A stretch of 64,000 nt of DNA from Myxococcaceae bacterium (GCA_016926755.1 JAFGNZ010000081.1:22682-86681), one strand, 5' to 3'. Counted from the stretch's first letter, positions 35,501-43,711 are shown. Notes: generated by a model from the sequence alone, not told the origin. Made by a program: numbers and translations.

Positions 35501-36421
35501 GGCGTAGCCCGTGTCGACCTGGATCTTCCACGGGCCGCCCGTGTCGCCGTCCGCGTCGGTGAAGCTGGTGTCCACCGACAGCGTTTCACCCTCGGTCAGG
35601 TTCGCCGGAGAGGCGGTGACCGCGCCCAGCACAGGAGGCTCGCTGGGGACGATGAACGTGTACAGGTAGGCGGTGTTGTCCTCCAGCGAGGCCGTGTTGT
35701 AGCTGTGCTGAATGGCCTCGGTGGAGCTGTTCTGGACGCCGACCGACGCGCTGGCGCCCTTGTCATAGGCGCTGTCGCCCAGGGTCACGTCCAGGTAGTT
35801 GAACAGGATGTCCGGGCTGTCCTCGAAGAAGACCACCTGGAACGTCACCGGGTTGAGCGGCGACTCCTGGCGCAGATCGTAGTGGAGCACGTTGCGCCAC
35901 TCCACCACGAGCTCGCGCGAGGGAGCGTTCCCCGTCACGGCCCAGAACACGTTGTTCGTGGCGGAGGGGTTCCCGGGGAAGAGGTCGTCCCAGAACGGGA
36001 CAATGAGCGTCGTCTTGCTGGCGTTCGGCAGCGCGGTGTTCCCGTAGGCCAGCGTCCCCGTGGTGCCGACCTGGATGCCGCCGTTCATGCCCACGCGGAG
36101 GGACGTCGACCCGGCGCCGTTCGCGAACTTGATGGGGAAGGGCGAGGTGATGTTGGTGACGGACTCGTCCGTCAGCGCCAGGCTGGTGCCCGTGATGGCG
36201 CGCCACTCCATGGGGACCTGCTGCTTCTCGTACGGCTGCAGCAGGGTGAGACCAGACGCGCTCTCCAGCGCGCTCGTCTGCTTCATGGCGGTGGCGGGAG
36301 TGTTGCCTGCTTCTTCCTTATTGGTGCAGCCCTGAATGGCCAGCATCGGCCAGAGGACGAACGCAGCAATCCTCTTGCCAGACGATACCTGGCGGGCACG
36401 CGACTTCACCCAACTCTTCAT
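32582..36421 (-). CDS. large multidomain surface protein with lipobox and MYXO-CTERM tail
   Basis: A 1279-residue exported protein. The leader ends in 'LAIQGC' (Cys32), a credible lipobox. Residues about 60-230 resemble a nidogen-like extracellular domain ('TLIVPFWDDLFPGN', 'SRELVVEWRNVLHYD', 'FFEDSPDILFNYLDV'). Then come repeated Ig/PKD-like domains, a cadherin-like segment ('APAGLTMTADGLVLWNPT'), calcium-binding TSP3-like runs ('DADDDGMDDNWE', 'GDTDGDGVSNLAEF') and three fibronectin-III-like repeats ('TYYWRVTATD', 'RYYWRARALD', 'EYIWVARAKD'). The tail has Cys1253, a hydrophobic helix and RRRRS, the pattern of MYXO-CTERM sorting signals. Solitary gene with its own promoter and terminator. 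An adhesive or matrix role is inferred. Confidence 0.85.
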   Translation of the reverse strand: MKSWVKSRARQVSSGKRIAAFVLWPMLAIQGCTNKEEAGNTPATAMKQTSALESASGLTLLQPYEKQQVPMEWRAITGTSLALTDESVTNITSPFPIKFANGAGSTSLRVGMNGGIQVGTTGTLAYGNTALPNASKTTLIVPFWDDLFPGNPSATNNVFWAVTGNAPSRELVVEWRNVLHYDLRQESPLNPVTFQVVFFEDSPDILFNYLDVTLGDSAYDKGASASVGVQNSSTEAIQHSYNTASLEDNTAYLYTFIVPSEPPVLGAVTASPANLTEGETLSVDTSFTDADGDTGGPWKIQVDTGYAGAAFTTDFFAIATAQGPVSVTGVVRTSGDITVGVRALDNGGVASAVGTTTVSVADVPPELSPVAIAGAATERVPVTLTSAFTDPGLDAPWKVQWDFDYDGIDFTVDLESDAMNPGDIALNHMFDHDGNLTVALRITDKDGVMSDIRTLQVAVADLTPSLTGIAGGQELYEGGTLDLSAVFTDPGDNSKPWRIQWDLDYDGVTFDVDEEEQTDIAGEIHLTRYARDSGQVQYALRVVDDDGSITEVRTLDMNIIEAEPILSPLAFRYLSGASDEPSAVAFDLSASSGAEDPNADPIRGFLWDFDGDGNFDYASTTPYALFNYRDNPAGGSEYTALVRVMDEDTFAEEQIIVAINNVAPTLSAPGAADATAGSLMALRVAATDPGNDAITFTASNAPAGLTMTADGLVLWNPTRRQATRAGRPYTFTVTATDDDGASDSADITVTARWLDADDDGMDDNWERENGLDPTSAADASGDTDGDGVSNLAEFLNENGGPRTPEAAVANGPLSGDKVDAAQLTLTTLNVSDAGDLTSVRYQFQLFADAALTTKVRDETVVQDGAGATTSITFTDGTESVDLVDLEDDHVYGWRVRATDGDMVGPWSSVQRITFNPANDAPDAPRAAQPLTGSQVSTDKPVLTVDNAVDVDDASLTYTFELAENAALTTGLVTSAEIAAGAKGSTSWTVGSSLQPFTTYYWRVTATDPHGATSQSEVSSFTVFIGRPSNREPGIPGLAEPSINGTVASLTPELVADAATDSDGDALTYVIELDTAASFTSPSLQASSALQAGDDGKVRWQPAALTENQRYYWRARALDPYSASDWQVGSFVVNAQNDAPSAPVALNPSDAVIYTLKPTLIVQNSADPEGDAITYSFDVRTAEGAVAVTGDAAAGANGHTSFKLGNDLEAGVEYIWVARAKDGAGAVSAASTEARFQVYKAPEIPEPPKDDGGCSAGAGSLGGLLPLLAMALGLFRRRRS

Positions 36422-36498
36422 TAACGCTTCCTGCTTTCTGCTGAGGAATAGGGGGGATTGGACCCGGAAGCTCTCTCGGCAGGGCTTCCAGGTCGACC

Positions 36499-36519
36499 GG
36501 ATTATTCGTTCAATAATCC
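36499..36519. promoter_or_regulatory. perfect inverted repeat, candidate operator
   Basis: GGATTATT-cgttc-AATAATCC: 8-bp arms with no mismatch, AT-rich within a GC-rich genome. It lies 78 bases before the ATG of the large surface protein. It sits at the transcription start expected from the promoter at 36526-36554, where a repressor would block initiation or clearance. Confidence 0.6.
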
Positions 36520-36525
36520 AATGTA

Positions 36526-36554
36526 ATTGAGTGACTTTTGGCAGTGGTTGTCAA
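36526..36554 (-). promoter_or_regulatory. sigma-70-type promoter of the large surface-protein gene
   Basis: On the minus strand a perfect -35 TTGACA (36554-36549) is followed, after 17 bases, by CTCAAT (36531-36526), which matches TATAAT at the last three positions. The predicted start is near 36519, giving a leader of about 100 bases. It is the clearest promoter-like sequence I found in the window. Confidence 0.55.
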
Positions 36555-36681
36555 TAGGATGGTGGTCTTCTCAACTCTCAAGAATCACGGCTTGAGATGG
36601 CTAGACCGGGAAGCTCGGGAAATCTTCCGCGGCTGAGAGTGATGAGAGAGCCGTCGTTCCATCAATGACGGATTCCACTCG

Positions 36682-37788
36682 CTACGGGCACGAGAAGAGG
36701 GTGTCGAGCGCGGCGGTGGCCGCGGGGACATCCACCTCCGCGGCGCTCGTCTTGGAGACCTGGGCCTTGAGCGCGTCGGCCTGCGTGGCGTTGCGGGCGC
36801 GAGCCTCGCGATCCAGGAAGGGCCCCAGCGTGTTGATGAAGGCCAGGTGCGCCTGCTTCTCCTCGTCGCCGCCCTGGGAGAGCTGGGTGAAGCGCTGGCG
36901 GAGGATGAGCGCCACGCCGCGCAGGGTGGCGCGGTCGAGCTGGGCGATCGCCTGATCGCGCAGCGCCGTGTGGGTCGCGGCGCCCGCCTCGTTGTCCAGG
37001 TTGCGCCAGCAGCGCACCGCGAGCGTGGCGTCATAGGCGCGCTCGTGAGTCTGCGGCCCCACGGCCTGGACGTAGGCGGCCAGGCCCTTGGGCGCGCAGC
37101 GCTCGGTGCCGCCGGAGTAGTAGGCCCACCCGCTGTCGCAGTCCTTGGGCGTCGTGGTGCAGGTGTTCACCTCCGAGATCGCGGAGATGTAGAGGAACCA
37201 GAGCAGCGCCGCCTCGATGCGCGCGGCGTGCAGGCGCGGGGCCTCGCCCTGGCCACCGCGGGTGAAGGCGTCATTGAGGATGGGCAGCAGCCTGGCCGGG
37301 CCCACGCAGCGGTCCGGCGCCGTCTCCGGCACGCCCGCGTTGCGGCACGAACCGGCGGCGGCCGGCGGGTAGTGGTAGTCCTCGCGCCGCTGCACGCGGG
37401 AGGCGAGCCCCTCGGGCTGCGTGTACATGTCCAGCGCGGCCACGAAGTCATTCGTCGCGGGCACCTTGCCATTGCGCCACAGCAGGGTGTCGATCTCCTC
37501 GAAGGCCGCCACGCGGGCCACGGTGGAGATGTTCGGATCGATGGGGTGGTAGGTGTTGTCGTCCGAGATGCAGGCGGCCCACGCGTCGGACGTGGAGTCG
37601 TTCACCTGCGGCTCGCGGGGGCGGTAGTCCGTGGCGGCGGGCAGGCAGCTGGACAGGTCCTCCGGCGTGTTGGGCGCGTTGGAGCACAGCCCGGGCGTGC
37701 CCGAGTCGGGGTTGCCGGGTGGCGTGGGATCATCATCGCAGGCGGAGGCCAGCAAGGCCGCCGTGGCCAGGAGCAGGACGCGCTTCAT
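36682..37788 (-). CDS. Cys-containing lipoprotein paired with a TonB receptor
   Basis: A 368-residue exported lipoprotein with lipobox 'LLASAC' (Cys17). The mature protein is mostly alpha-helical, with ten or so cysteines ('LCSNAPNTPEDLSSCLPAA', 'EVNTCTTTPKDCDSG'), suggesting disulfides. I do not recognise a domain. Helical periplasmic proteins next to TonB receptors sometimes bind the imported metal or ligand (imelysin-like), but the imelysin GxHxxE motif is not seen, so this is only an analogy. It starts 14 bases after the receptor stop and is surely cotranscribed with it. Confidence 0.7.
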   Translation of the reverse strand: MKRVLLLATAALLASACDDDPTPPGNPDSGTPGLCSNAPNTPEDLSSCLPAATDYRPREPQVNDSTSDAWAACISDDNTYHPIDPNISTVARVAAFEEIDTLLWRNGKVPATNDFVAALDMYTQPEGLASRVQRREDYHYPPAAAGSCRNAGVPETAPDRCVGPARLLPILNDAFTRGGQGEAPRLHAARIEAALLWFLYISAISEVNTCTTTPKDCDSGWAYYSGGTERCAPKGLAAYVQAVGPQTHERAYDATLAVRCWRNLDNEAGAATHTALRDQAIAQLDRATLRGVALILRQRFTQLSQGGDEEKQAHLAFINTLGPFLDREARARNATQADALKAQVSKTSAAEVDVPAATAALDTLFSCP

Positions 37789-37802
37789 GGTTCGACTCTC
37801 CT

Positions 37803-40076
37803 TCAAAAGGGTTGGAGTTCGAGCGAGACGACGAGGCCCCGTCCAGGGCCGTTCACGCTCGAGCCGTGCGAACGGTACGCTGCGTCCCCCACGTTCTCCA
37901 GAATCGCGGCGAGCAACAATCGTGTGCCAAGCCGCCAGGACGCGCGTAGATCGGCCACCGCGTAGCCGGGAGTCCCCCCTATGGGGATGCGTGCATCCGA
38001 GCGGTCGGCGATCGCGAGCCGATCCTGGAGGAGCGCCCAGCGCAGGCCGGCGCTGGCGGAGAAGCCGGAGGGGTGGGCCCAGAGCAGCTCCACCGTGCCG
38101 TTGAGCGGCGGCACGCGAGACAGCGGCACGCGCGGCGCATAGGGCGCGGCGGGGTTGCTCGGGGGATCCGCGGGGTTGGGGCCCTCTGCCCAGGTCCAGG
38201 CGATGCCGGCCTGGGCGGTGAGGCTCGCGGGGAGCCGCACGCGCGTGTTGCCCTCCAGGCCGGCGAGGACGCTCGCGGAGCGCGCGTTGACGAGCTGGAA
38301 GCGTGACCACGAGGAGCCGCACTGGGGGGTGGAGGGAGGGCAGTCTCCCACGTCGCGCGGGCGGCGGATGATGGCGCCGTCCATGCGGGTGACGAAGCCC
38401 CAGCCCTCCAGGGTGAGGTGGCGGGTGCGCAGGCGGGCGCCGAGATCCACCGTGGTGGCGCGCTCGGGCCCCAGCGCCGCGTTCTCGAACTGGAAGCCGG
38501 GGCCGGTCTGCTGGCGCGAGGAGAGATCATCCAGGTTGGGCGCGCGGAAGGAGTGATCCAGGTGCGCCAGGAGCGTGAGCGTGGGGGTGGGGCGCCACTC
38601 GAGGCCCGCGTGCCCGACCCAGGGCACCCAGAGGTTGTCCACGGACAGGGTGCCGGACTCGGGGTCGGCGGGAGCGCGGGCCAGCGCCAGGCCGAGCCGG
38701 GTGCCCGCGCGCGCGGTGAGGCGCGGGTGGAGCTCCCACTCGCCGTCCCCGAAGAGGCCGCCCGTGAAGTAGCGCGAGCCCTCCAGGTACTGGCCCCGGC
38801 TGCGGCGCAGCTCGACGTCCAGCGCCGTGAAGCGGGTGACGGCCGAGGAGCTCAGCAGATCCAGCGCGCCATCTGCTCCGACGGTGAGGCGCAGGGGGCG
38901 CTCGGCCAGCGAGCGCGGGGGCAGGGTGATGCGCGCGGTGGCGCCGAAGGTGTCCACGTCATCTCCCCCCTGGTCGACCACGGAGAAGGCGGGGCGGTCA
39001 TACACGCGCAGCTCGTGCTGGCGCTGCCACGAGAGGGTGACGCGGGAGGAGAGGCCCGCGGGGGTGGCGCGGGCCCAGGCCACATACGCGAGGGTGCGGA
39101 ACTGCTCGTCGTACCGGAGGCACTCGTCGAAGCGCGCGAAGGGCGGGGCGCACAGGTCCGTGCGAGGCGCGTCGTACTGGCGATAGAGGTAGGTGGCGGC
39201 GGTGAGGGAGTCCTCGTCCGAGAGCCGCCACACGAGGCGCGCATCGGCGGTGAGCTCATCGAAGCCGGTGCCGAGCTGCGTGCGCTCGTCCGGCGCGAAG
39301 CGGGGGACTTCGGGGGGCTGGCCGTCGCTGGGGTTGAGGACGACGCCACCGCTCTCCAGCAGGCCCACGCGCCGGCCGCCCACGCCGCCAATGAAGCCGA
39401 GCCGCTCGGTGGCGCCCTGCACCTGGAGTCGGCCTCCGCGCTCCTCGTCCGCGGTGGCGCCGCGCAGCTGCAGGGTGGGGCGCAGGGGCGTGGGCGTGGA
39501 GGGAGGCTCGATGGGGTGGGCCAGGAGCACGCCGCCCAGCGCATCCGAGCCGTAGGGCGTGGAGGCGCCGCCGCGCAGCACCTCGACCGAGTCGAGCGTG
39601 CGCGAGTCGAGGGTGAAGAAGTACTGGTTGGGCCCCTGGCGCCAGGTGCTGGTGTTGAGGCGGACGCCGTCGAAGAGGGCCAGGGTCTGCTGGCCGGTGA
39701 GGCCGCGCACGAAGGCAGAGCCCTGCGCATGGGCGCTCTGCTGCACGAAGACGCCGGGCTCCCAGCGGAGCGCATCCGGCGCGGAGCGCGGGAGGCGGCG
39801 CTCGAGCTCCGCGCGACTCACGGTGCTCGACGCGCGGCCCGCGGGGGCTTCCACGGCGCTGGCGGGAGCGGTGACCAGCGTCTCGGGCACCACCCATGCG
39901 CGGGCGCCGCCGTCGGGGGGAGGGGAGGAGGGCTCGGGAGGGAGAGGCGCCTCGGTGCCGGCATCCGGGGAAGAGGTGCCTCCGTCCGCCTGAGCCCAGG
40001 CCGGGCTGGACCCGAGCAGCGCTCCGAGGAGCGTGCTCAGGGCGAGGTGCGCTAGCGGGGGAGAGGGGCGGTGCAT
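37803..40076 (-). CDS. TonB-dependent outer-membrane receptor
   Basis: A 757-residue receptor. The signal peptide ends near 'SSPAWAQA' (about residue 29), and a Pro/Asp/Gly-rich linker leads to the plug domain (about 65-185): 'VSRAELERRLPRSAPDALRW', 'AFVRGLTGQQTLALFDGVRL' and 'TLDSVEVLRGGASTPYGSDA'. The remainder is the 22-strand barrel with typical 'HSFRAPNLDDLSS' and a C-terminal Phe. Colicin I receptor/vitamin B12-like receptors are the nearest in style. Substrate unknown; a metal chelate is usual. No Fur-like box was found in the 100-base upstream gap. It forms an operon with the lipoprotein gene after it. Confidence 0.9.
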   Translation of the reverse strand: MHRPSPPLAHLALSTLLGALLGSSPAWAQADGGTSSPDAGTEAPLPPEPSSPPPDGGARAWVVPETLVTAPASAVEAPAGRASSTVSRAELERRLPRSAPDALRWEPGVFVQQSAHAQGSAFVRGLTGQQTLALFDGVRLNTSTWRQGPNQYFFTLDSRTLDSVEVLRGGASTPYGSDALGGVLLAHPIEPPSTPTPLRPTLQLRGATADEERGGRLQVQGATERLGFIGGVGGRRVGLLESGGVVLNPSDGQPPEVPRFAPDERTQLGTGFDELTADARLVWRLSDEDSLTAATYLYRQYDAPRTDLCAPPFARFDECLRYDEQFRTLAYVAWARATPAGLSSRVTLSWQRQHELRVYDRPAFSVVDQGGDDVDTFGATARITLPPRSLAERPLRLTVGADGALDLLSSSAVTRFTALDVELRRSRGQYLEGSRYFTGGLFGDGEWELHPRLTARAGTRLGLALARAPADPESGTLSVDNLWVPWVGHAGLEWRPTPTLTLLAHLDHSFRAPNLDDLSSRQQTGPGFQFENAALGPERATTVDLGARLRTRHLTLEGWGFVTRMDGAIIRRPRDVGDCPPSTPQCGSSWSRFQLVNARSASVLAGLEGNTRVRLPASLTAQAGIAWTWAEGPNPADPPSNPAAPYAPRVPLSRVPPLNGTVELLWAHPSGFSASAGLRWALLQDRLAIADRSDARIPIGGTPGYAVADLRASWRLGTRLLLAAILENVGDAAYRSHGSSVNGPGRGLVVSLELQPF

Positions 40077-40176
40077 GGGGAGCGCGGGCGCACTCCACCA
40101 AGCCAGAGCCAGGCCGGTGTGTCCAGTGGGTGACTCAATCGTTGTCAGGCGAGCCGCGTGGGGAAGCCCGGCTCGT

Positions 40177-41196
40177 TCACACCTCCGCGCCGGGAGGCGC
40201 GAGGGGCTTGTCGAGCGAGATCATGCCCTCCTCCTGGAACCAGCGCAGCGCCTCGCGGATCCCCAGCCGCACCGGGCGCGGGCGGTAGCCCAGCTCGCGC
40301 TCGGCCTTGGACGAGGACACGTAGGCCGGGATCGACAGCGCCTGCAGGAAGGCCGTGTTGACGTACTTGAAGAGGTCCGGCGACAGTCGACCCACCACGT
40401 CTCCCATGCGCCCCACGACCCGCACCACCGCATCCGGCAGCAGGATCTTCGGAGGCCTCACCCCCGCCTCCTCCGCGATCGTCGTGAGCAGCTGGCGGTA
40501 GGTGAGGTTCTCTCCGCCCAGGATGTAGCGCTCGCCGGGGCGCCCCTTCTGCATGATGAGCTGGAGCCCGACCGCCACGTCCATCGCGTTCACCACGTTG
40601 CAGCCCCCTGACGGGAATACCGGCGTCAGGCCCCGGGCCACCTGGAGGACGAGCTCGCTCGTGGACGGCTTCACGTCATAGGGGCCGATGATGAAGCTCG
40701 GGTTGCCCGCCAGCACCTCCATCCGACCATACGAGTAGGTCAGCGCCAGCCTCTCCGCCTCCAGCTTGGACTTGTGGTAGGGGTTGTCTCCCTCATAGTT
40801 GTAGACCGATTCCTCGGTGGCCGGGCGGTCCAGCGTGCCATGCCCCACCGCGGCCACGCTTGACACGATGACGACCCGCCTCACCCCCGCCGCCCGCGCC
40901 GCCTCCATGACATTGAGCGTCCCCTGGGTATTGATGCGAGCCACGTCCTCCCGGGAGAACGGGTCGAACCGGACAGTCCCCGCCACATGGTAGAGGTGGG
41001 TGACGCCCCGGAGGGCGGCCTCGAGCGCCGCCGGGTGGAAGATGTCCCCTGTCGCCTCCTCATAGGACAGCCCCTTCAGCCCCCGCCGGTCGCTTGTCTC
41101 CCGGACGAGCAGCCGAGGCCTCTCCCCCTGCGAGCACAGCAGGTGGGCCAGGTTGGCACCAAGCAGCCCCGTCGCTCCCGTCAACAATGTTTTCAT
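40177..41196 (-). CDS. NAD(P)-dependent epimerase/reductase, extended SDR
   Basis: A 339-residue cytoplasmic enzyme with an N-terminal Rossmann motif 'LLTGATGLLGANLAHLL' and the active-site region 'SSVAAVGHG ... YHKSKLEAERLAL', where YHKSK supplies the catalytic Tyr-x-x-x-Lys. It resembles dihydroflavonol-4-reductase-like and HpnA-type SDRs that reduce or isomerise nucleotide sugars, steroids or isoprenoids. The substrate cannot be predicted. It starts 73 bases from the divergent pcnB gene. Confidence 0.85.
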   Translation of the reverse strand: MKTLLTGATGLLGANLAHLLCSQGERPRLLVRETSDRRGLKGLSYEEATGDIFHPAALEAALRGVTHLYHVAGTVRFDPFSREDVARINTQGTLNVMEAARAAGVRRVVIVSSVAAVGHGTLDRPATEESVYNYEGDNPYHKSKLEAERLALTYSYGRMEVLAGNPSFIIGPYDVKPSTSELVLQVARGLTPVFPSGGCNVVNAMDVAVGLQLIMQKGRPGERYILGGENLTYRQLLTTIAEEAGVRPPKILLPDAVVRVVGRMGDVVGRLSPDLFKYVNTAFLQALSIPAYVSSSKAERELGYRPRPVRLGIREALRWFQEEGMISLDKPLAPPGAEV

Positions 41197-41235
41197 GAGC
41201 TACTCCCTGTAAGGGAGGATGCGGTATAGACGCCT

Positions 41236-41260
41236 GCCCCAAAAGTCCCAATGTTGGGGC
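41236..41260. repeat. inverted repeat upstream of pcnB
   Basis: GCCCCAA and TTGGGGC form perfect 7-bp arms around an 11-base loop, ending nine bases before the preferred ATG of pcnB (41270). It could be an operator shared with the divergent epimerase gene, or an RNA hairpin occluding the ribosome binding site, which is otherwise weak. Confidence 0.5.
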
Positions 41261-41269
41261 GTCAACGCG

Positions 41270-42958
41270 ATGACGCGAGACTCGACTGAAACGCCACCTG
41301 CCGGCGGACCGCCAGAACCTGCGCCCGATGACGCGCGCGAGGTTGCCTCGCCCGAGGCCCGGGCGGTCCCCCAGGGTGCGCAAGAGGAACCCCCCATGGC
41401 ATCAGAGATGGAACTGCAGGCGGATCCCCTGGATCTGCCGCTGCCGACAGAACCCCCAGAGCCCCAGACCCCCCCCGTGGAGCCCCCGCCGGAGCTCATC
41501 GCCGCGGAGCCCACCCCCTCCGAGCCCGAGCTCGTTGCCCCCACCACCACCCGCACCGGAGAGCCGGCCGAGATCGATCCCCGGGAGCTGGATCCGGACG
41601 CGCTCAAGGTCGTCCTGCGGCTCCACGGGCACGGCCACCAGGCCTACCTGGTGGGCGGGTGCGTGAGGGATCTGCTCCTGAAGCGCAAGCCCAAGGACTT
41701 CGACGTGGCCACCAGCGCCCACCCGGGCGAAGTGCGCGCCACCTTCCGCAACTGCCGCCTCATCGGGCGCCGGTTCCGGCTGGCTCACGTCTACTTCAAG
41801 GGCGGGAAGATCATCGAGGTCTCCACCTTCCGCGCCAACCCGCTGGAGATGGAGGTCGGCCCCGAGGAGGAGTCCGCCGAGGGCGGCAACGGCAACGGGG
41901 ACGATCTGCTCATCACCCACGACAACGTCTTCGGCACCGCCGAGCAGGACGCCCGCCGCCGCGACTTCACCATCAACGGCCTCTTCTATGACGTCACCGA
42001 GGGCCGGGTGATCGACTATGTCCGCGGCCGGCGCGATCTGGACGAGCAGTACATCCGCACCATCGGCGACCCGGAGATCCGCATGCGCGAGGATCCGGTG
42101 CGCATCCTCCGCGCGGTGCGCTTCGCCAGCAGGCTGGGGTTCGACATCGAGTCGCGCACCTACGCGGCCATGGAGGGCGCGGTGGAGGATCTGCCGCGCT
42201 GCGCCCCCGCGCGCCTGCTGGAGGAGACGTTCCGGCTCATCCGCGGCGGCGTGGCGGCCCCCAGCCTGAAGCTGCTCTCGGCGCTGGATGCGCTGAAGAT
42301 CCTCCTGCCGCCCGTGGACGCCTACCTGCGGCGCGGGCGCGAGGAGGAGCGCGTCTTCTACGCCTTCGCCGAGGCGCTGGATCGGCGCGTGGCGTCGGGC
42401 GAGCCGCTCGATGACGCGATCCTCCTGGCCACCCTGCTGATGCCCATCAGCCGCGCGGCGCCGCCGCCGGCCGAGCCGCAGGAGGCCGGAGCGAAGCCCT
42501 CCGTGGCCCAGGCCATCGAGGAGCTGCTCGCCGGCTTCGTGCAGACGGCGCGCCTGCCGCGGCGCATCGCCGAGCGCTGCCGGCTGCTGCTGCTGGCGCA
42601 GCGCACGCTCACGGGCGAGCGGCGCCGGCGCAGCGCCTCCTTCCGCAAGCACCCGCTGTTCGGCGAGGCGCTGACCGTCTTCGAGATCTCCGTGGAGGCC
42701 ACGGGCGAGTTCCGCGAGGCTCTGGAGGCGTGGAAGAGCGGGGAGCTGCCGCCGGTCCGGACCGAGGCCGCGGCGGGAGAAGGGGAGCCGGGCCGCAAGC
42801 GCCGCCGTCGCCGCCGCCGCAAGGGTGGGCGTCAGGGCGGTGGGGCCGAGGCCGCCGCGCCCTCGGGTGAGGCCAACGAAAGCGCCGGGGCCGCGGAGGA
42901 TACCGGCTCCGACTCCGGCTCCGACGCGGACGAGCCGGACGGCCCGGACGACGCCTGA
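41270..42958 (+). CDS. pcnB: poly(A) polymerase / CCA-adding-type nucleotidyltransferase
   Basis: A 562-residue RNA-modifying enzyme that adds 3' poly(A) tails and promotes RNA decay; the family also includes CCA-adding enzymes. The first ~100 residues are Pro/Glu-rich and disordered. The class II nucleotidyltransferase core begins at 'AYLVGGCVRDLLL' with the metal-binding 'KDFDVATSA', followed by 'RRRDFTINGLFYD' and 'MREDPVRILRAVRFASRLGF'. The C-terminal tail is Arg/Lys-rich (KRRRRRRRKGG) and then acidic, likely for RNA binding. PcnB rather than CCA enzyme is favoured by that tail. ATG 41270 is preferred over 41219, which has no spacing from its Shine-Dalgarno-like sequence. Confidence 0.85.
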   Translation: MTRDSTETPPAGGPPEPAPDDAREVASPEARAVPQGAQEEPPMASEMELQADPLDLPLPTEPPEPQTPPVEPPPELIAAEPTPSEPELVAPTTTRTGEPAEIDPRELDPDALKVVLRLHGHGHQAYLVGGCVRDLLLKRKPKDFDVATSAHPGEVRATFRNCRLIGRRFRLAHVYFKGGKIIEVSTFRANPLEMEVGPEEESAEGGNGNGDDLLITHDNVFGTAEQDARRRDFTINGLFYDVTEGRVIDYVRGRRDLDEQYIRTIGDPEIRMREDPVRILRAVRFASRLGFDIESRTYAAMEGAVEDLPRCAPARLLEETFRLIRGGVAAPSLKLLSALDALKILLPPVDAYLRRGREEERVFYAFAEALDRRVASGEPLDDAILLATLLMPISRAAPPPAEPQEAGAKPSVAQAIEELLAGFVQTARLPRRIAERCRLLLLAQRTLTGERRRRSASFRKHPLFGEALTVFEISVEATGEFREALEAWKSGELPPVRTEAAAGEGEPGRKRRRRRRRKGGRQGGGAEAAAPSGEANESAGAAEDTGSDSGSDADEPDGPDDA

Positions 42959-42965
42959 GCACAGC

Positions 42966-42983
42966 CGGGGCCTGGGAGCCCCG
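42966..42983 (+). terminator. possible terminator hairpin after pcnB
   Basis: CGGGGC-ctggga-GCCCCG, a perfect 6-bp stem seven bases after the pcnB stop. There is no T tract behind it, so it may attenuate and not terminate. Confidence 0.4.
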
Positions 42984-43024
42984 AGAGGAGGGGAACATGC
43001 TGCGCGTGTTCCCCTGCACTCCGC

Positions 43025-43711
43025 ATGGTCCGCGCCATTGTCACCGACATCGAGGGCACCACCTCGAGCCTTTCGTTCGTCAAGGACGTGCTGTTCCCCT
43101 ACGCCGCGCGCCACCTGCATGGCTTCGTGCGCGCCCAGGGCCACCGGCCGGAGGTGCGCGAGCTGCTCGACGAGGCCCGCCAGCTGGCCGGCGCGGACAT
43201 GGACGATGAGCGCCTGGTGGGGGTGCTGCTGCGGTGGATCGAGGCGGACCAGAAGCTGGCACCGCTCAAGGGCCTGCAGGGGCTCATCTGGGAGGAGGGC
43301 TACCGCGAGGGGGCCTTCCAGAGCCACGTCTACGAGGACGCCGCGCGCCGGCTGCGCGAGTGGCGCGCGCGGGGCCTGAGCCTCTACGTCTACTCCTCCG
43401 GCTCGGAGCATGCCCAGCGGCTGATCTTCGGGCACACGCCCTTCGGCGATCTCACGCCGCTGTTCAGCGGCTACTTCGACACCCGCGTGGGCGGGAAGAA
43501 GGAAGCGGCCTCCTATGCCGCCATCGTCCGGGAGCTGGGGCTGCCCGCGGGTGATGTCCTCTTCCTCTCCGACGTGCGCGAGGAGCTGGACGCCGCCAGC
43601 GCCGCGGGCCTGCGGACCTGGTGCCTCGCGCGGGGAGAGGGCCCCCAGGTGGATCCGGGGCCTCACCCCGTGGCGCGGGACTTCGACGAGGTACGCCCGT
43701 ACCCGCGCTAA
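43025..43711 (+). CDS. mtnC: acireductone synthase (enolase-phosphatase E1)
   Basis: A 228-residue HAD-superfamily enzyme of the methionine salvage pathway: it enolises and dephosphorylates 2,3-diketo-5-methylthiopentyl-1-phosphate to acireductone. Motif I is 'AIVTDIEGTTSSLSFV' (Asp nucleophile, family-specific EGTTS), motif II 'YVYSSGSEHAQ', the Lys in 'VGGKKEAASY', motif IV 'VLFLSDVREELDAA'. The family's 'YFDTRVGGKKE' is intact. No other mtn gene is adjacent, so the pathway genes are scattered. Confidence 0.95.
   Translation: MVRAIVTDIEGTTSSLSFVKDVLFPYAARHLHGFVRAQGHRPEVRELLDEARQLAGADMDDERLVGVLLRWIEADQKLAPLKGLQGLIWEEGYREGAFQSHVYEDAARRLREWRARGLSLYVYSSGSEHAQRLIFGHTPFGDLTPLFSGYFDTRVGGKKEAASYAAIVRELGLPAGDVLFLSDVREELDAASAAGLRTWCLARGEGPQVDPGPHPVARDFDEVRPYPR

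Noticed and set aside
32210..36424. 1404-codon plus-strand open frame opposite the large surface protein
   Set aside because: Arg/Gly/Val/His-rich composition typical of GC-rich antisense frames; no domains; the minus strand encodes a clear multidomain protein with leader, sorting tail, promoter and terminator.
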